Source: a virus
Length of the DNA: 35,639 nt
Direction: 5' to 3' (one strand)
IMG/VR virus record: IMGVR_UViG_3300010430_000264
Coordinates: 1 to 35,639 of that record
This document shows, one piece after another, positions 13,614 through 20,197 of this stretch; position 1 is the first letter of the stretch; the number at the start of each line of letters is the position of its first letter. Both the position numbers and the translations under genes were made by a program. The notes beneath the pieces were generated by a model. It worked only from the letters and a program-made list of their open reading frames with translations. It made no database searches and was not told where the DNA came from.

Positions 13614-13885
13614 GAGTCAGCCCCCAGCCGGTCGTGGAATCGCTGGCCGCAGGTTCCGCAGAGCCGCAGCTGGCGAGTGACGGTCTTCCGGTCACTCCCG
13701 ATTCTGGCCTGGTAGTCCAGGCTGGCGAACCACTTGGTCCGGCCCGGCCTGATGCCGTTGAACTCCAGGCACCGGCGGCCGTGATTGCAGAAGGCGACAT
13801 CATGCGGCACTCCAGGTTCCTCGAGCGCGTCGGCCTGCGCCCGGGTCAGCCTGGTGATCCCGTGATTGTGAGCGGTTGTGGTCAT
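13610..13885 (-). CDS. Hypothetical protein with Cys/His zinc sites; first gene of its operon
   Basis: 91 residues. CNHGRRC (33-39) and CGTCGQRFHDR (near 76-86) supply four cysteines and two histidines, consistent with a zinc-stabilised fold. A strong GGGAGGA ribosome site precedes the ATG at 13885. It is the first gene after the late terminator and the operator-like palindrome at 13941, so it may be an early regulator of the operon that ends with the IbrB-like gene. Confidence 0.65.
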   Translation of the reverse strand: MTTTAHNHGITRLTRAQADALEEPGVPHDVAFCNHGRRCLEFNGIRPGRTKWFASLDYQARIGSDRKTVTRQLRLCGTCGQRFHDRLGADS

Positions 13886-13940
13886 TGGCGTCCTCCCGTG
13901 CGGTGGGGTCGCCCTGGGCCTCGTGCCCAGGTGACGCCCG

Positions 13941-13959
13941 TAGCGTAGCCGCTACGCTA
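13941..13959. promoter_or_regulatory. Perfect 19-bp operator-like palindrome
   Basis: TAGCGTAGC, one central base, GCTACGCTA. It lies 56 bases upstream of the operon start codon and just beyond the late terminator. I cannot place convincing -35/-10 boxes (TACGCT inside the palindrome could serve as a -10). It is most likely the binding site of a dimeric regulator, for example one of the two helix-turn-helix proteins of this phage. Confidence 0.6.
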
Positions 13960-13975
13960 GGGGGTGGCCAGCACG

Positions 13976-14007
13976 AAAACAGCCCCGGAGGCGGACCCCC
14001 GGGGCTG
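13976..14007 (-). terminator. Rho-independent terminator of the late operon
   Basis: On the minus strand CAGCCCCGG, a ten-base loop and CCGGGGCTG (plus strand 13980-13988 and 13999-14007) form a 9-bp stem followed by TTTT. It lies about 50 bases after the last lysis-region gene and separates it from the operon beginning at 13885. Confidence 0.75.
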
Positions 14008-14059
14008 CTGCACAGGAAGACGGGCGCAAGCGCCTATCCACTCCCGGAAGGGTACTCGG

Positions 14060-14419
14060 TCACCCTCGCTGGGGCAAGACGGACTTCGCGGTACGCTGGG
14101 CACCCGATGCCAGCAGAACGTCCGTCAGCAGGCCCAGGCCCAGGCCCAGGGCGCCCGACACCTCGCCCTGCGCCACCAGGGTAGTCCCGGCCGTGGGCAT
14201 CCCGGACAGGGCCGCACCGGCGGCGACAGCGGCGCTGGAGAGCGGGCTGGCCTTCCGGTAGGCCGTGGACCCCCGGACCTTGCTCTCGGCCTTGACAGCG
14301 CCGGCCACGAGGTTCTGGAGCCCCAGCGTCACCAGGGGCCCCGCGCCGGTGGCCATGCCGATCACGGCCATGCCCGCGCCGGACGCCATCGACTTCCAGC
14401 CGCGCTTAAGGAACCCCAT
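14060..14419 (-). CDS. Hydrophobic, possibly membrane-associated protein (holin candidate)
   Basis: 119 residues from the ATG at 14419, one base after the preceding stop. It is rich in Gly, Ala and Leu with two to three stretches that could span or bind a membrane (about 15-42, 58-80 and 85-105), preceded by a basic N-terminus. Its place two genes after the endolysin makes a holin or antiholin possible, but Gly/Ala-rich segments of this kind also occur in virion proteins. Not recognised by family. Confidence 0.55.
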   Translation of the reverse strand: MGFLKRGWKSMASGAGMAVIGMATGAGPLVTLGLQNLVAGAVKAESKVRGSTAYRKASPLSSAAVAAGAALSGMPTAGTTLVAQGEVSGALGLGLGLLTDVLLASGAQRTAKSVLPQRG

Positions 14420-14420
14420 G

Positions 14421-14723
14421 CTATTCGCCCGCCTGGGGGCCCGCGTCCTTGATCTTGGCCAGGGCGCCAGGCACGTCGTCCGCCTGGTCGATGATGCCGC
14501 CCTCGCCGAAGATTTCATCCCAGGACAGGCGGCCGTCCGACACCGCATCGGCAGCGGTGTAGAACACTTCCTGGATCTCGCCGGCCGCGTCGCCTGCGGC
14601 CCGCAGCTTCGGCTCGCCCTGCTCGGTCAGCAGGTCGCTCAGCTTCTCACCCGTCAGGGCGTTGATGAGGCTCTGGCCCGTCTCCAGGGCGATGGCCCCG
14701 GTCGTGGAGTTGAATCCGCTCAC
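14421..14723 (-). CDS. Hypothetical protein of the lysis region
   Basis: 100 residues, acidic and helical, starting MSGFNSTTGAIALETGQSLINALTG. It contains DAVSDGRLSWDEIFGEGG, which resembles an EF-hand-like calcium loop, but a second hand is not visible. The GTG start overlaps the endolysin stop (GTGA), so it is coupled to it. Function unknown. Confidence 0.6.
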   Translation of the reverse strand: MSGFNSTTGAIALETGQSLINALTGEKLSDLLTEQGEPKLRAAGDAAGEIQEVFYTAADAVSDGRLSWDEIFGEGGIIDQADDVPGALAKIKDAGPQAGE

Positions 14724-15268
14724 TGGTCTGCCTTTCGCAGAAGGTATTCACGCGCCACCTGCCGGAGCTCTTCCATCGGAAATTGCCGGCCGGGGCAGGT
14801 CTTGTGCGGTGCGATCGCACTGTGCGGGATCAGCTTGTCCGGAGCAAGATTGAACTGCTCCAGCACCGGGCCGATCCAGCCGCGCACCGCCGCCCGGATC
14901 ATCTCCGGGGTGGGGCGCCGCTCGTCGTAGTCGCCCACGAACAGGAACCCCAGGGTGCGATAGTTCTGGGGGGCGGCATGAGCGCCGCTGCGCGAGACGG
15001 GGCGGCCCTGGAGCACGACGTACTTGCCGAAGGCCCGCTCGATCCCGCCGTGATACGCAATGGCATCCCAGGGCGGGGTCAGCCTGGACCCGTGGCCCTG
15101 CTCGAGCAACCGCCGGGCCTCGGCCGGGGTGATGATCCTGGAGCCCCGGCGCCAGGAGGTATGGAATCGCTCGATGGCAACCCAGTCCAGGGACTTGCCA
15201 TCCCGCACCGCGCTGTGATGGATGACCACAGCCGCGACCCGCTTGAGTTCTCGCCCTGGTAGTTTCAC
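14720..15268 (-). CDS. Endolysin: N-acetylmuramoyl-L-alanine amidase (Amidase_2/PGRP fold)
   Basis: 182 residues, normal length for a single-domain T7-lysozyme-like amidase that cuts the bond between muramic acid and the peptide stem. VVIHHSA (14-20) gives the first zinc histidine; YHGGIE, GFLFVGDYD and HSAIAPHKTCPG (149-160, with H149, K156 and C158) give the other zinc ligands and the catalytic Lys. There is no signal peptide or binding domain, so it depends on a holin. The GTG at 15268 has AGGAGG nine bases upstream; the start codon lies inside a parS-like palindrome. Confidence 0.92.
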   Translation of the reverse strand: MKLPGRELKRVAAVVIHHSAVRDGKSLDWVAIERFHTSWRRGSRIITPAEARRLLEQGHGSRLTPPWDAIAYHGGIERAFGKYVVLQGRPVSRSGAHAAPQNYRTLGFLFVGDYDERRPTPEMIRAAVRGWIGPVLEQFNLAPDKLIPHSAIAPHKTCPGRQFPMEELRQVAREYLLRKADQ

Positions 15269-15275
15269 GTGAAAC
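15262..15275. promoter_or_regulatory. parS-like palindrome on the endolysin start codon
   Basis: GTTTCACGTGAAAC is identical to the central 14 bases of the 16-bp parS site to which chromosomal ParB binds in most bacteria; the outer base on each side differs from the usual T...A. It includes the GTG start codon. I noticed no second copy in the window. The phage's own ParB-like proteins lack the ParB helix-turn-helix that reads parS, so a host ParB would be the partner. The site could also act in the mRNA as a hairpin between the ribosome site and the start. Confidence 0.6.
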
Positions 15276-15280
15276 GCCTC

Positions 15281-15514
15281 CTAGCTTGCGTTCAGGATCA
15301 GGCCGCCGATGACGGTGACCACGATGGACACCAGGCCGCCGTAGATCAGGCCCTGGGTCCGCCCAGCCGCTTCCGCGTCCCGCCGGTCGGCCTCGCGGTG
15401 CGCTTCAAACTCGGCCCGCATGGTCGCCATGTCAGCGGCGGCGCCTTCGGCGTGCTCGCGCTGGCGCTTGTCCAGTTCGCGTATTGCGACCCGGAACTCC
15501 TCCAGCGTGCGCAT
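15281..15514 (-). CDS. Coiled-coil / C-terminal membrane-anchor protein (holin or spanin-like candidate)
   Basis: 77 residues from the ATG at 15514 (AGGGGTGGGA upstream); a GTG at 15544 would add ten residues and overlap the PAS gene. Residues 1-50 are a charged coiled coil (EEFRVAIRELDKRQREHAEG...EAHREADRRDAEAAG) and 53-76 a transmembrane helix (LIYGGLVSIVVTVIGGLILNAS). This coiled-coil plus tail-anchor layout is common for small phage lysis proteins of the haemolysin XhlA type. It precedes the endolysin by 12 bases. Confidence 0.7.
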   Translation of the reverse strand: MRTLEEFRVAIRELDKRQREHAEGAAADMATMRAEFEAHREADRRDAEAAGRTQGLIYGGLVSIVVTVIGGLILNAS

Positions 15515-15536
15515 GAGAAGATCCCACCCCTGCCCA

Positions 15537-15965
15537 CTATCCACACCCGGACCCGCTCTCTACCGGGAAGAAAACGCCGTAGCTGGTAGAGGTAGCTTCG
15601 TCGTTTCGCCAGCTGGCGAGAAGCTCGACCCGGTGCCCGCTCTTGGTGTTGTATCCGATGGGGTGCATCTGGCCACCCTGGCCGCCGGCCTGGCGCCACT
15701 TCTCGGCCTGCTCATCGTGGGGTGGCGGCACGGCCACGAGGTCGGTCCAGTGTTTCCCCACCACGTCCTGCGGCTTCCAGCCCAGGATGGCGGTGAAGGC
15801 TGGATTCACGAAGGCCACGAACCCGTCCCGGTAGATCATGCAGGGCGCGTTCAGCAGTTCGAAGAAGTGCCGGAAGTGGCGGTCCTGTTCCAGCTCCTGC
15901 CCCAGCTGGCGCAGGGCGGTGAGGTTGGGTAGCGGCAACGGGTCGGGGATCGGGCGTCCTGTCAT
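15537..15965 (-). CDS. Free-standing PAS-domain protein
   Basis: 142 residues, almost all one PAS fold: residues 33-135, with FFELLNAPCMIYRDGFVAFVNPAF (53-57 is the VNPAF strand-turn), ILGWKPQDVVGKHWTDLV and a beta sheet ending VELLASWR...TSYGVFFPVE. PAS domains bind small ligands, haem or flavin and normally sit on kinases, cyclases or regulators; here no output domain is attached. The ATG overlaps the stop of the tail hub gene (TAATG) and lysis genes follow, so it is made with the late proteins. It may be a virion-associated sensor or a competitor of host PAS signalling. Ligand and role are unknown. Confidence 0.78.
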   Translation of the reverse strand: MTGRPIPDPLPLPNLTALRQLGQELEQDRHFRHFFELLNAPCMIYRDGFVAFVNPAFTAILGWKPQDVVGKHWTDLVAVPPPHDEQAEKWRQAGGQGGQMHPIGYNTKSGHRVELLASWRNDEATSTSYGVFFPVESGSGCG

Positions 15966-17977
15966 TACAGCCCTTCCCCCGGCCACCGCTCGCGGATGCC
16001 CTGGTGCAGCTGCCGAATCTGGTGCGGCCTCAGAACAGCGTTGTACACCTGGATCTCGGCGATGCGTCCCTCCAGGCTTTCCGCGTCGTCGTAGTGCGAA
16101 TACCCGATGCCGTATGCCTGGTGATCCTGGTCGCCAGTGGGGCCCGGGTCGGTTTTCGGCAGCCCCCTGGCGTCGGTGCCGGCCATGATGTCGATGGCGG
16201 CCTGGCCCTCGAGGAAGTTGTTCGACTGCCAGACGAAGGTCAGGATGTGCCACTCGTCCATGAGCGGCGCCTGGTCCACGTCGGTGCTGGACCACCAGCT
16301 GGTGTTCTGATACTCCAGCCCCAGCTCGGGGTCGCTGCCCAGGTTGCGGACGCCAACGGCCCAGGCGTCACCGAAGTCACGGTCCGCGCTGAACACCCAA
16401 CCCGTGGCCGGGTCGCTGCCGTCGATCCGGACCACCGCGATGATGGTCGTCCCGCCGTAGACCTCAGACGCCAGGGTGCCGGACACCTTCATGCCCACGA
16501 CCCCGGCCTGGTTGAAGTCGGGAATCTGGTAGCCGGCCAGGCCGTTGCCCACGGTGGAGAGTAGCGGGCCGGTCGCAGGCGCCCGCAGATCCGCGTCGTT
16601 GCCGTTGCCGCTCTGGTCTGCCCAGTCGGTGACCTCGCTTCCGCTGGTCGTGATCCCGGTCTGCGCGTGGAGCCAGAGCGTGCAGAAGTCGTTCAGGTTC
16701 GCGGCCGTGGGATCGATGGCCGCAGGCTCGTCAATCTGGAGCACCTGGACCAGGGCGTGCAGGGTGGTCCAGTTGATGGTCTTGCTGGTGACCAGCAGCC
16801 GCTCGGTCCCGTCCATGCCGTGACGCGCAGCGGCCAGGTGGATGATGTCGCCCACGTCGAAGTCCCAGTGCGCGGGCCCCATCGGGATGCTGATGTCGCG
16901 GCGCAGACCCAGCCAACGGGACGGCATGATGTTGTCCGCGCTTTCCAGATCCTGGATTTCGGTCTGCTGGCGCTCCAGGCTGCGGCTGCCCTTCGCGTCT
17001 TCGCTGGCGGTGTCTACGTCGATGTGCTGGTTCGCGGGGCCTTCCATGAAGGTGTCAAGGTACGGCGCGACCACCTGCTCCCGGAGCGCCACGGGGTACT
17101 CGGGGGTGCCGTTATCGACCCAGCCGTATCCCCAGGACGAGACCACGCGGTTGAGGATGAACTGGTCGGTCCACCGCACGGTCGGCGCTGCCGTCAGGAA
17201 AGTGCTCTCCCCGTAGTCGCCATCAATCACCGTTGACAGCTCGCGCAGCACGTCCCAGTCGAGCACGCCCAGGCCCAGCTGCTGCACGGTGTCGTCGCCG
17301 TCCTGGTATCCGCCGTAGCGGAGCATCGCCCCGGCCTGGCCGGTCAGGCGCTTTAAGTGCTGCATCAGGGATTCGCCGGCCACGCGATGGGTCTGGATGC
17401 GCCGCCGCCGCAGGTACGACCATACGCCGATGCTGTAGTTGAAGGCGGCTTCCCGATCCAGGTAGTCCTTCGCGGTGGCCGCGCCGGCAGAGTAGAAGCG
17501 GGCGAACGCGAACAGCAGCTTGGCCACGTCCATGCCCCGCCAGTGCAGCGGGATCCGCGCCTGCATCAAGAAGCCGTCCGCGCCGTTGTAATCGGTGAGG
17601 TCGAAAGATCCCATCTCGCCCAGGCTGACCGTGTTCGATGCCTGTGACTCGCGGAGCCAGGGCGGCTTCGCGGTGTGCAGGAAATACCAGTACCGGCAGA
17701 AGTCGGCGGTGGGGTTTACGAACCCGAACTCTACGCTGTACGTCGTGGGCTTCCGGTCCCCCGATGCGTTGTCCTGGTAGAAGTCCAGGGTCTCCGGGCT
17801 CTGCGGGATCGCGGGGATACCGTGGAAGTCGGAATCGGATTGTAGCAGGTCCACGGTCAGCACGCTGCCCAGGGCGCTGGTGGACTGCACCTTCGGCGGG
17901 TTGGCGACCCACGGGTCACTGCTCGCCGAATCCCAGTCGGCGGCGAGGAGAGGCTTGTAGAATCGGTGCCCAGCCAT
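15965..17977 (-). CDS. Tail hub/tip protein with C-terminal LamG-like (concanavalin-like) domain
   Basis: 670 residues. The N-terminal ~430 residues contain tail-hub-type text: HWDFDVGDIIHLAAARHGMDG...LLVTSKTINWTTLHALVQVLQI (about 370-415), the 'level then conversion table' strand pattern of baseplate hub proteins. From about 435, LHAQTGITTSGSEVTDWADQSGNGNDADLRAP...TIIAVVRIDG...WHILTFVW...LEGRIAEIQVYN is a laminin-G/concanavalin-like lectin domain that probably binds a host surface glycan. The fusion suggests it sits at the tail tip and makes first contact. ATG at 17977 directly follows the previous stop. Confidence 0.7.
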   Translation of the reverse strand: MAGHRFYKPLLAADWDSASSDPWVANPPKVQSTSALGSVLTVDLLQSDSDFHGIPAIPQSPETLDFYQDNASGDRKPTTYSVEFGFVNPTADFCRYWYFLHTAKPPWLRESQASNTVSLGEMGSFDLTDYNGADGFLMQARIPLHWRGMDVAKLLFAFARFYSAGAATAKDYLDREAAFNYSIGVWSYLRRRRIQTHRVAGESLMQHLKRLTGQAGAMLRYGGYQDGDDTVQQLGLGVLDWDVLRELSTVIDGDYGESTFLTAAPTVRWTDQFILNRVVSSWGYGWVDNGTPEYPVALREQVVAPYLDTFMEGPANQHIDVDTASEDAKGSRSLERQQTEIQDLESADNIMPSRWLGLRRDISIPMGPAHWDFDVGDIIHLAAARHGMDGTERLLVTSKTINWTTLHALVQVLQIDEPAAIDPTAANLNDFCTLWLHAQTGITTSGSEVTDWADQSGNGNDADLRAPATGPLLSTVGNGLAGYQIPDFNQAGVVGMKVSGTLASEVYGGTTIIAVVRIDGSDPATGWVFSADRDFGDAWAVGVRNLGSDPELGLEYQNTSWWSSTDVDQAPLMDEWHILTFVWQSNNFLEGQAAIDIMAGTDARGLPKTDPGPTGDQDHQAYGIGYSHYDDAESLEGRIAEIQVYNAVLRPHQIRQLHQGIRERWPGEGL

Positions 17978-18532
17978 CTAGTGCCCCGCTCCGTTCCAGT
18001 CCAGGGTGAGCTCGTCGGTCGTTTCCCAGGTGCGGGCGAGCCAGCCCCCGATGGGGTGGCGGCCCAGCAGCCCCGTGATGGGCGTCTCGCTCTCCTGCAC
18101 GGGCTCTACTTCCACCAGGGCGAACCGCTGTTCGAAGATGATGTCACCGCCGGTGGTGTCCGTGATGTACTCCTGCACCCGCACGCGGATCTTCCAGCCG
18201 GTGTAGTCGCCGTCAGGCCACAGACTGTCAGGGTGGCCGGGCGTGAAGTTGAAGTCCTCGTCCAGCACCGCGATGGGGAACACGGGGTCTTCCAGCTCGG
18301 CCGCGTCGTTGGGGTGCATCCCGAACAGCTGGAGCACCGTTTCCCCCAGCTCCTTCAGCCGGTCGCCCGTCAGCTCGTAGCTGCTCAGTTCGGCCGCATC
18401 GAGAGCGTGCACCACCAGGCGCAGGGCGCCGGCGTCATACTCGCCGCCCTCGAGCGCGGCCCGCACGGTCTCCGGCAGCTTGCCGCCGCTGGTGGAACCG
18501 GGCCCGGTCGTTGTGGTGATGATCGAGGACAC
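17978..18532 (-). CDS. Tail-tip-region hypothetical protein
   Basis: 184 residues, acidic, not recognised. It begins with a Thr/Gly-rich stretch and a helical segment (LVVHALDAAELSSYELTGDRLKELGETVLQLFG), followed by a beta-rich C-terminal half (GWKIRVRVQEYITDTTGGDIIFEQRFALVEVE). The GTG at 18532 has AAGGGG upstream. Between two large tail-tip genes it is likely a small structural or assembly protein of the tip. Confidence 0.65.
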   Translation of the reverse strand: MSSIITTTTGPGSTSGGKLPETVRAALEGGEYDAGALRLVVHALDAAELSSYELTGDRLKELGETVLQLFGMHPNDAAELEDPVFPIAVLDEDFNFTPGHPDSLWPDGDYTGWKIRVRVQEYITDTTGGDIIFEQRFALVEVEPVQESETPITGLLGRHPIGGWLARTWETTDELTLDWNGAGH

Positions 18533-18541
18533 GGGAGCCCC

Positions 18542-20194
18542 TTACGTGACGACGGCCAACTCAGAATCCACGGCCCGCTCCTGGGCCGGAAGGGTGAGCT
18601 TATGGTACTGCGTCCCCTTCAGCGGCTCCAGATCCGGATCGCCCAGGACGAACTTGCGTCCCTGGGTCAACCGGAACACATCGCGGAAGCCGGCCTCCAG
18701 GAGACAGCGTTCCCAGGTTTCAAGCTGGCGATCGGTCCACTCGGCGCCGTCGTAGCGGAGCCAGGACAGACCGCGCATCCCCGGTTCGTTCGTGCCGAAG
18801 CTGCCCAGGGTGAACGCCGTGGCCGGGGCCCAGTCGGCCAGGTCGCTGTCGTTCAGCTCTGCGGTCCAGCGCAGAACAGGCCCACCGTCTTCCAGGGTGT
18901 ACGCGACTTGCAAGCGGGTGCGGTATTTCTGGCCGTCCTCTTCCAGGCCCTGGCGCACGGTGATGACGCACGGGCGGCCCTCGGCGGCCCGCAGGTCGAT
19001 GATGCTGGGCTCCAGCTCCAGGGTCTCCAGGCCGATCAGCGCCCGGAACTTGTTGTCCAGGAACTCGACCGTGCCGCTGTCACCGCCGCCGCCGGACAGG
19101 AACCACCAGCGGCAGCGCGAGTTCTCCAGCGGGATCGTGGAGCAGACCGTGATCGTGGTCGCGCCGGGGCGGCTGGTCGGCGGCGCGATGTTGACCGTGT
19201 CCTTGACGTAGTTGCTGAACACCGGGCCCACGGGCTGCTGCCGCTCGTTGTCATCAGCGTAGCTGCGGCAGAAGTGGCTTCCGATCCAGATGGTGCGGTC
19301 TTGCCCGTCGTCCAGGAGCGTGATCGTGTACGTCGCGGCGGTGGCCGTGCCGGTGCGGTTTCGGGTGATGTCGATGCGGGTCCATTCCGTGGGCGAAAGC
19401 TGGATGCCGGTCGAGCTTGAGGCGTCGTCAGCGGTGGCCCAGGACACAATCACCCGGGCGTTGCCCTTGAGGTAGACAGCGTAGTCGGTGCGGTCGGTCG
19501 CCAGGGCGGAAATGGTCCCGGACGTGGTCACCGTGGCGATGCCCCCGCCGGGAGCCCGCACGCGCAGGGTGCCGCCGGGGTCGGTGTCCGGGCTGTACAC
19601 TCCGGAGTCCCATTCCACGGTCGGCGATCCGGTGCCGGCCGACCATCCAGGCGTGCCGCTGGTGGGGTGTGAGATGTTGCACTCATTGGTCACGGCCGGA
19701 TTGACGAGAAGGGCCCGACCCATAGGGCCAGGCATGAACCGGGGCTCGCCCCCGGCCACGTCGATGAACCGGCCCTGAGAATCGAGCCCCCAGACCGCGC
19801 TCGAGCGGGTCAGCGACAGGTTGGCCTCCACCAGCGTCTCGGTCGCCGGGTCATGCTTCCAGCCCTTCAAGCTGTCCTGGAGCGGGAAGCTCAGGATCGT
19901 GCTGGCATCGAAGGGCGGGAACAGGTAGGCCGATGCGCGGGGGTCACCCTCGGGCGACAGATTGCAGACCCGGTGCACGGCCTCCGCCTGGGCCGCGTCA
20001 ATGGCCACCGCCTCCAGCTGGGCATCCACCCGCCGCGCTCGGTAGGCCACGTTGAAGCCGCCGTCAGGCCGCTCATATCGAAGATCCCGGGTCTGCGGCT
20101 GGGCCACCGGCGACAGCACCAGGCCGCCGGCGGCTTCGGTGAGGTCCACTTCCCGGATCGGATACTTGGTCGGGTCGGTGACGATCTTCAGCAT
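18542..20194 (-). CDS. Large tail-tip structural protein with carbohydrate-binding-like insertion
   Basis: 550 residues. It follows the tape measure gene, where siphophages place the distal tail protein. The middle (about 150-330: FMPGPMGRALLVNPAVTNECNIS...WSAGTGSPTVEWDSGVY...YAVYLKGNARVIVSWATADD...TIWIGSHFCRS) has the layout of a jelly-roll carbohydrate-binding module (CBM4/9-like) of the kind found in phage fibres. The flanking parts (VAYRARRVDAQLEAVAI and the end with GLSWLRYDGAEWTDRQLETWERCLLEAGFRDVFRLTQGRKF) are unassigned. ATG at 20194. Confidence 0.62.
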   Translation of the reverse strand: MLKIVTDPTKYPIREVDLTEAAGGLVLSPVAQPQTRDLRYERPDGGFNVAYRARRVDAQLEAVAIDAAQAEAVHRVCNLSPEGDPRASAYLFPPFDASTILSFPLQDSLKGWKHDPATETLVEANLSLTRSSAVWGLDSQGRFIDVAGGEPRFMPGPMGRALLVNPAVTNECNISHPTSGTPGWSAGTGSPTVEWDSGVYSPDTDPGGTLRVRAPGGGIATVTTSGTISALATDRTDYAVYLKGNARVIVSWATADDASSSTGIQLSPTEWTRIDITRNRTGTATAATYTITLLDDGQDRTIWIGSHFCRSYADDNERQQPVGPVFSNYVKDTVNIAPPTSRPGATTITVCSTIPLENSRCRWWFLSGGGGDSGTVEFLDNKFRALIGLETLELEPSIIDLRAAEGRPCVITVRQGLEEDGQKYRTRLQVAYTLEDGGPVLRWTAELNDSDLADWAPATAFTLGSFGTNEPGMRGLSWLRYDGAEWTDRQLETWERCLLEAGFRDVFRLTQGRKFVLGDPDLEPLKGTQYHKLTLPAQERAVDSELAVVT

Positions 20195-20197
20195 GGA

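Noticed and set aside
15537-16295. Longer version (252 residues) of the PAS protein
   Set aside because: The added N-terminus lies wholly within the tail hub gene in another frame and has shadow composition; the ATG at 15965 overlaps the tail stop codon in TAATG.
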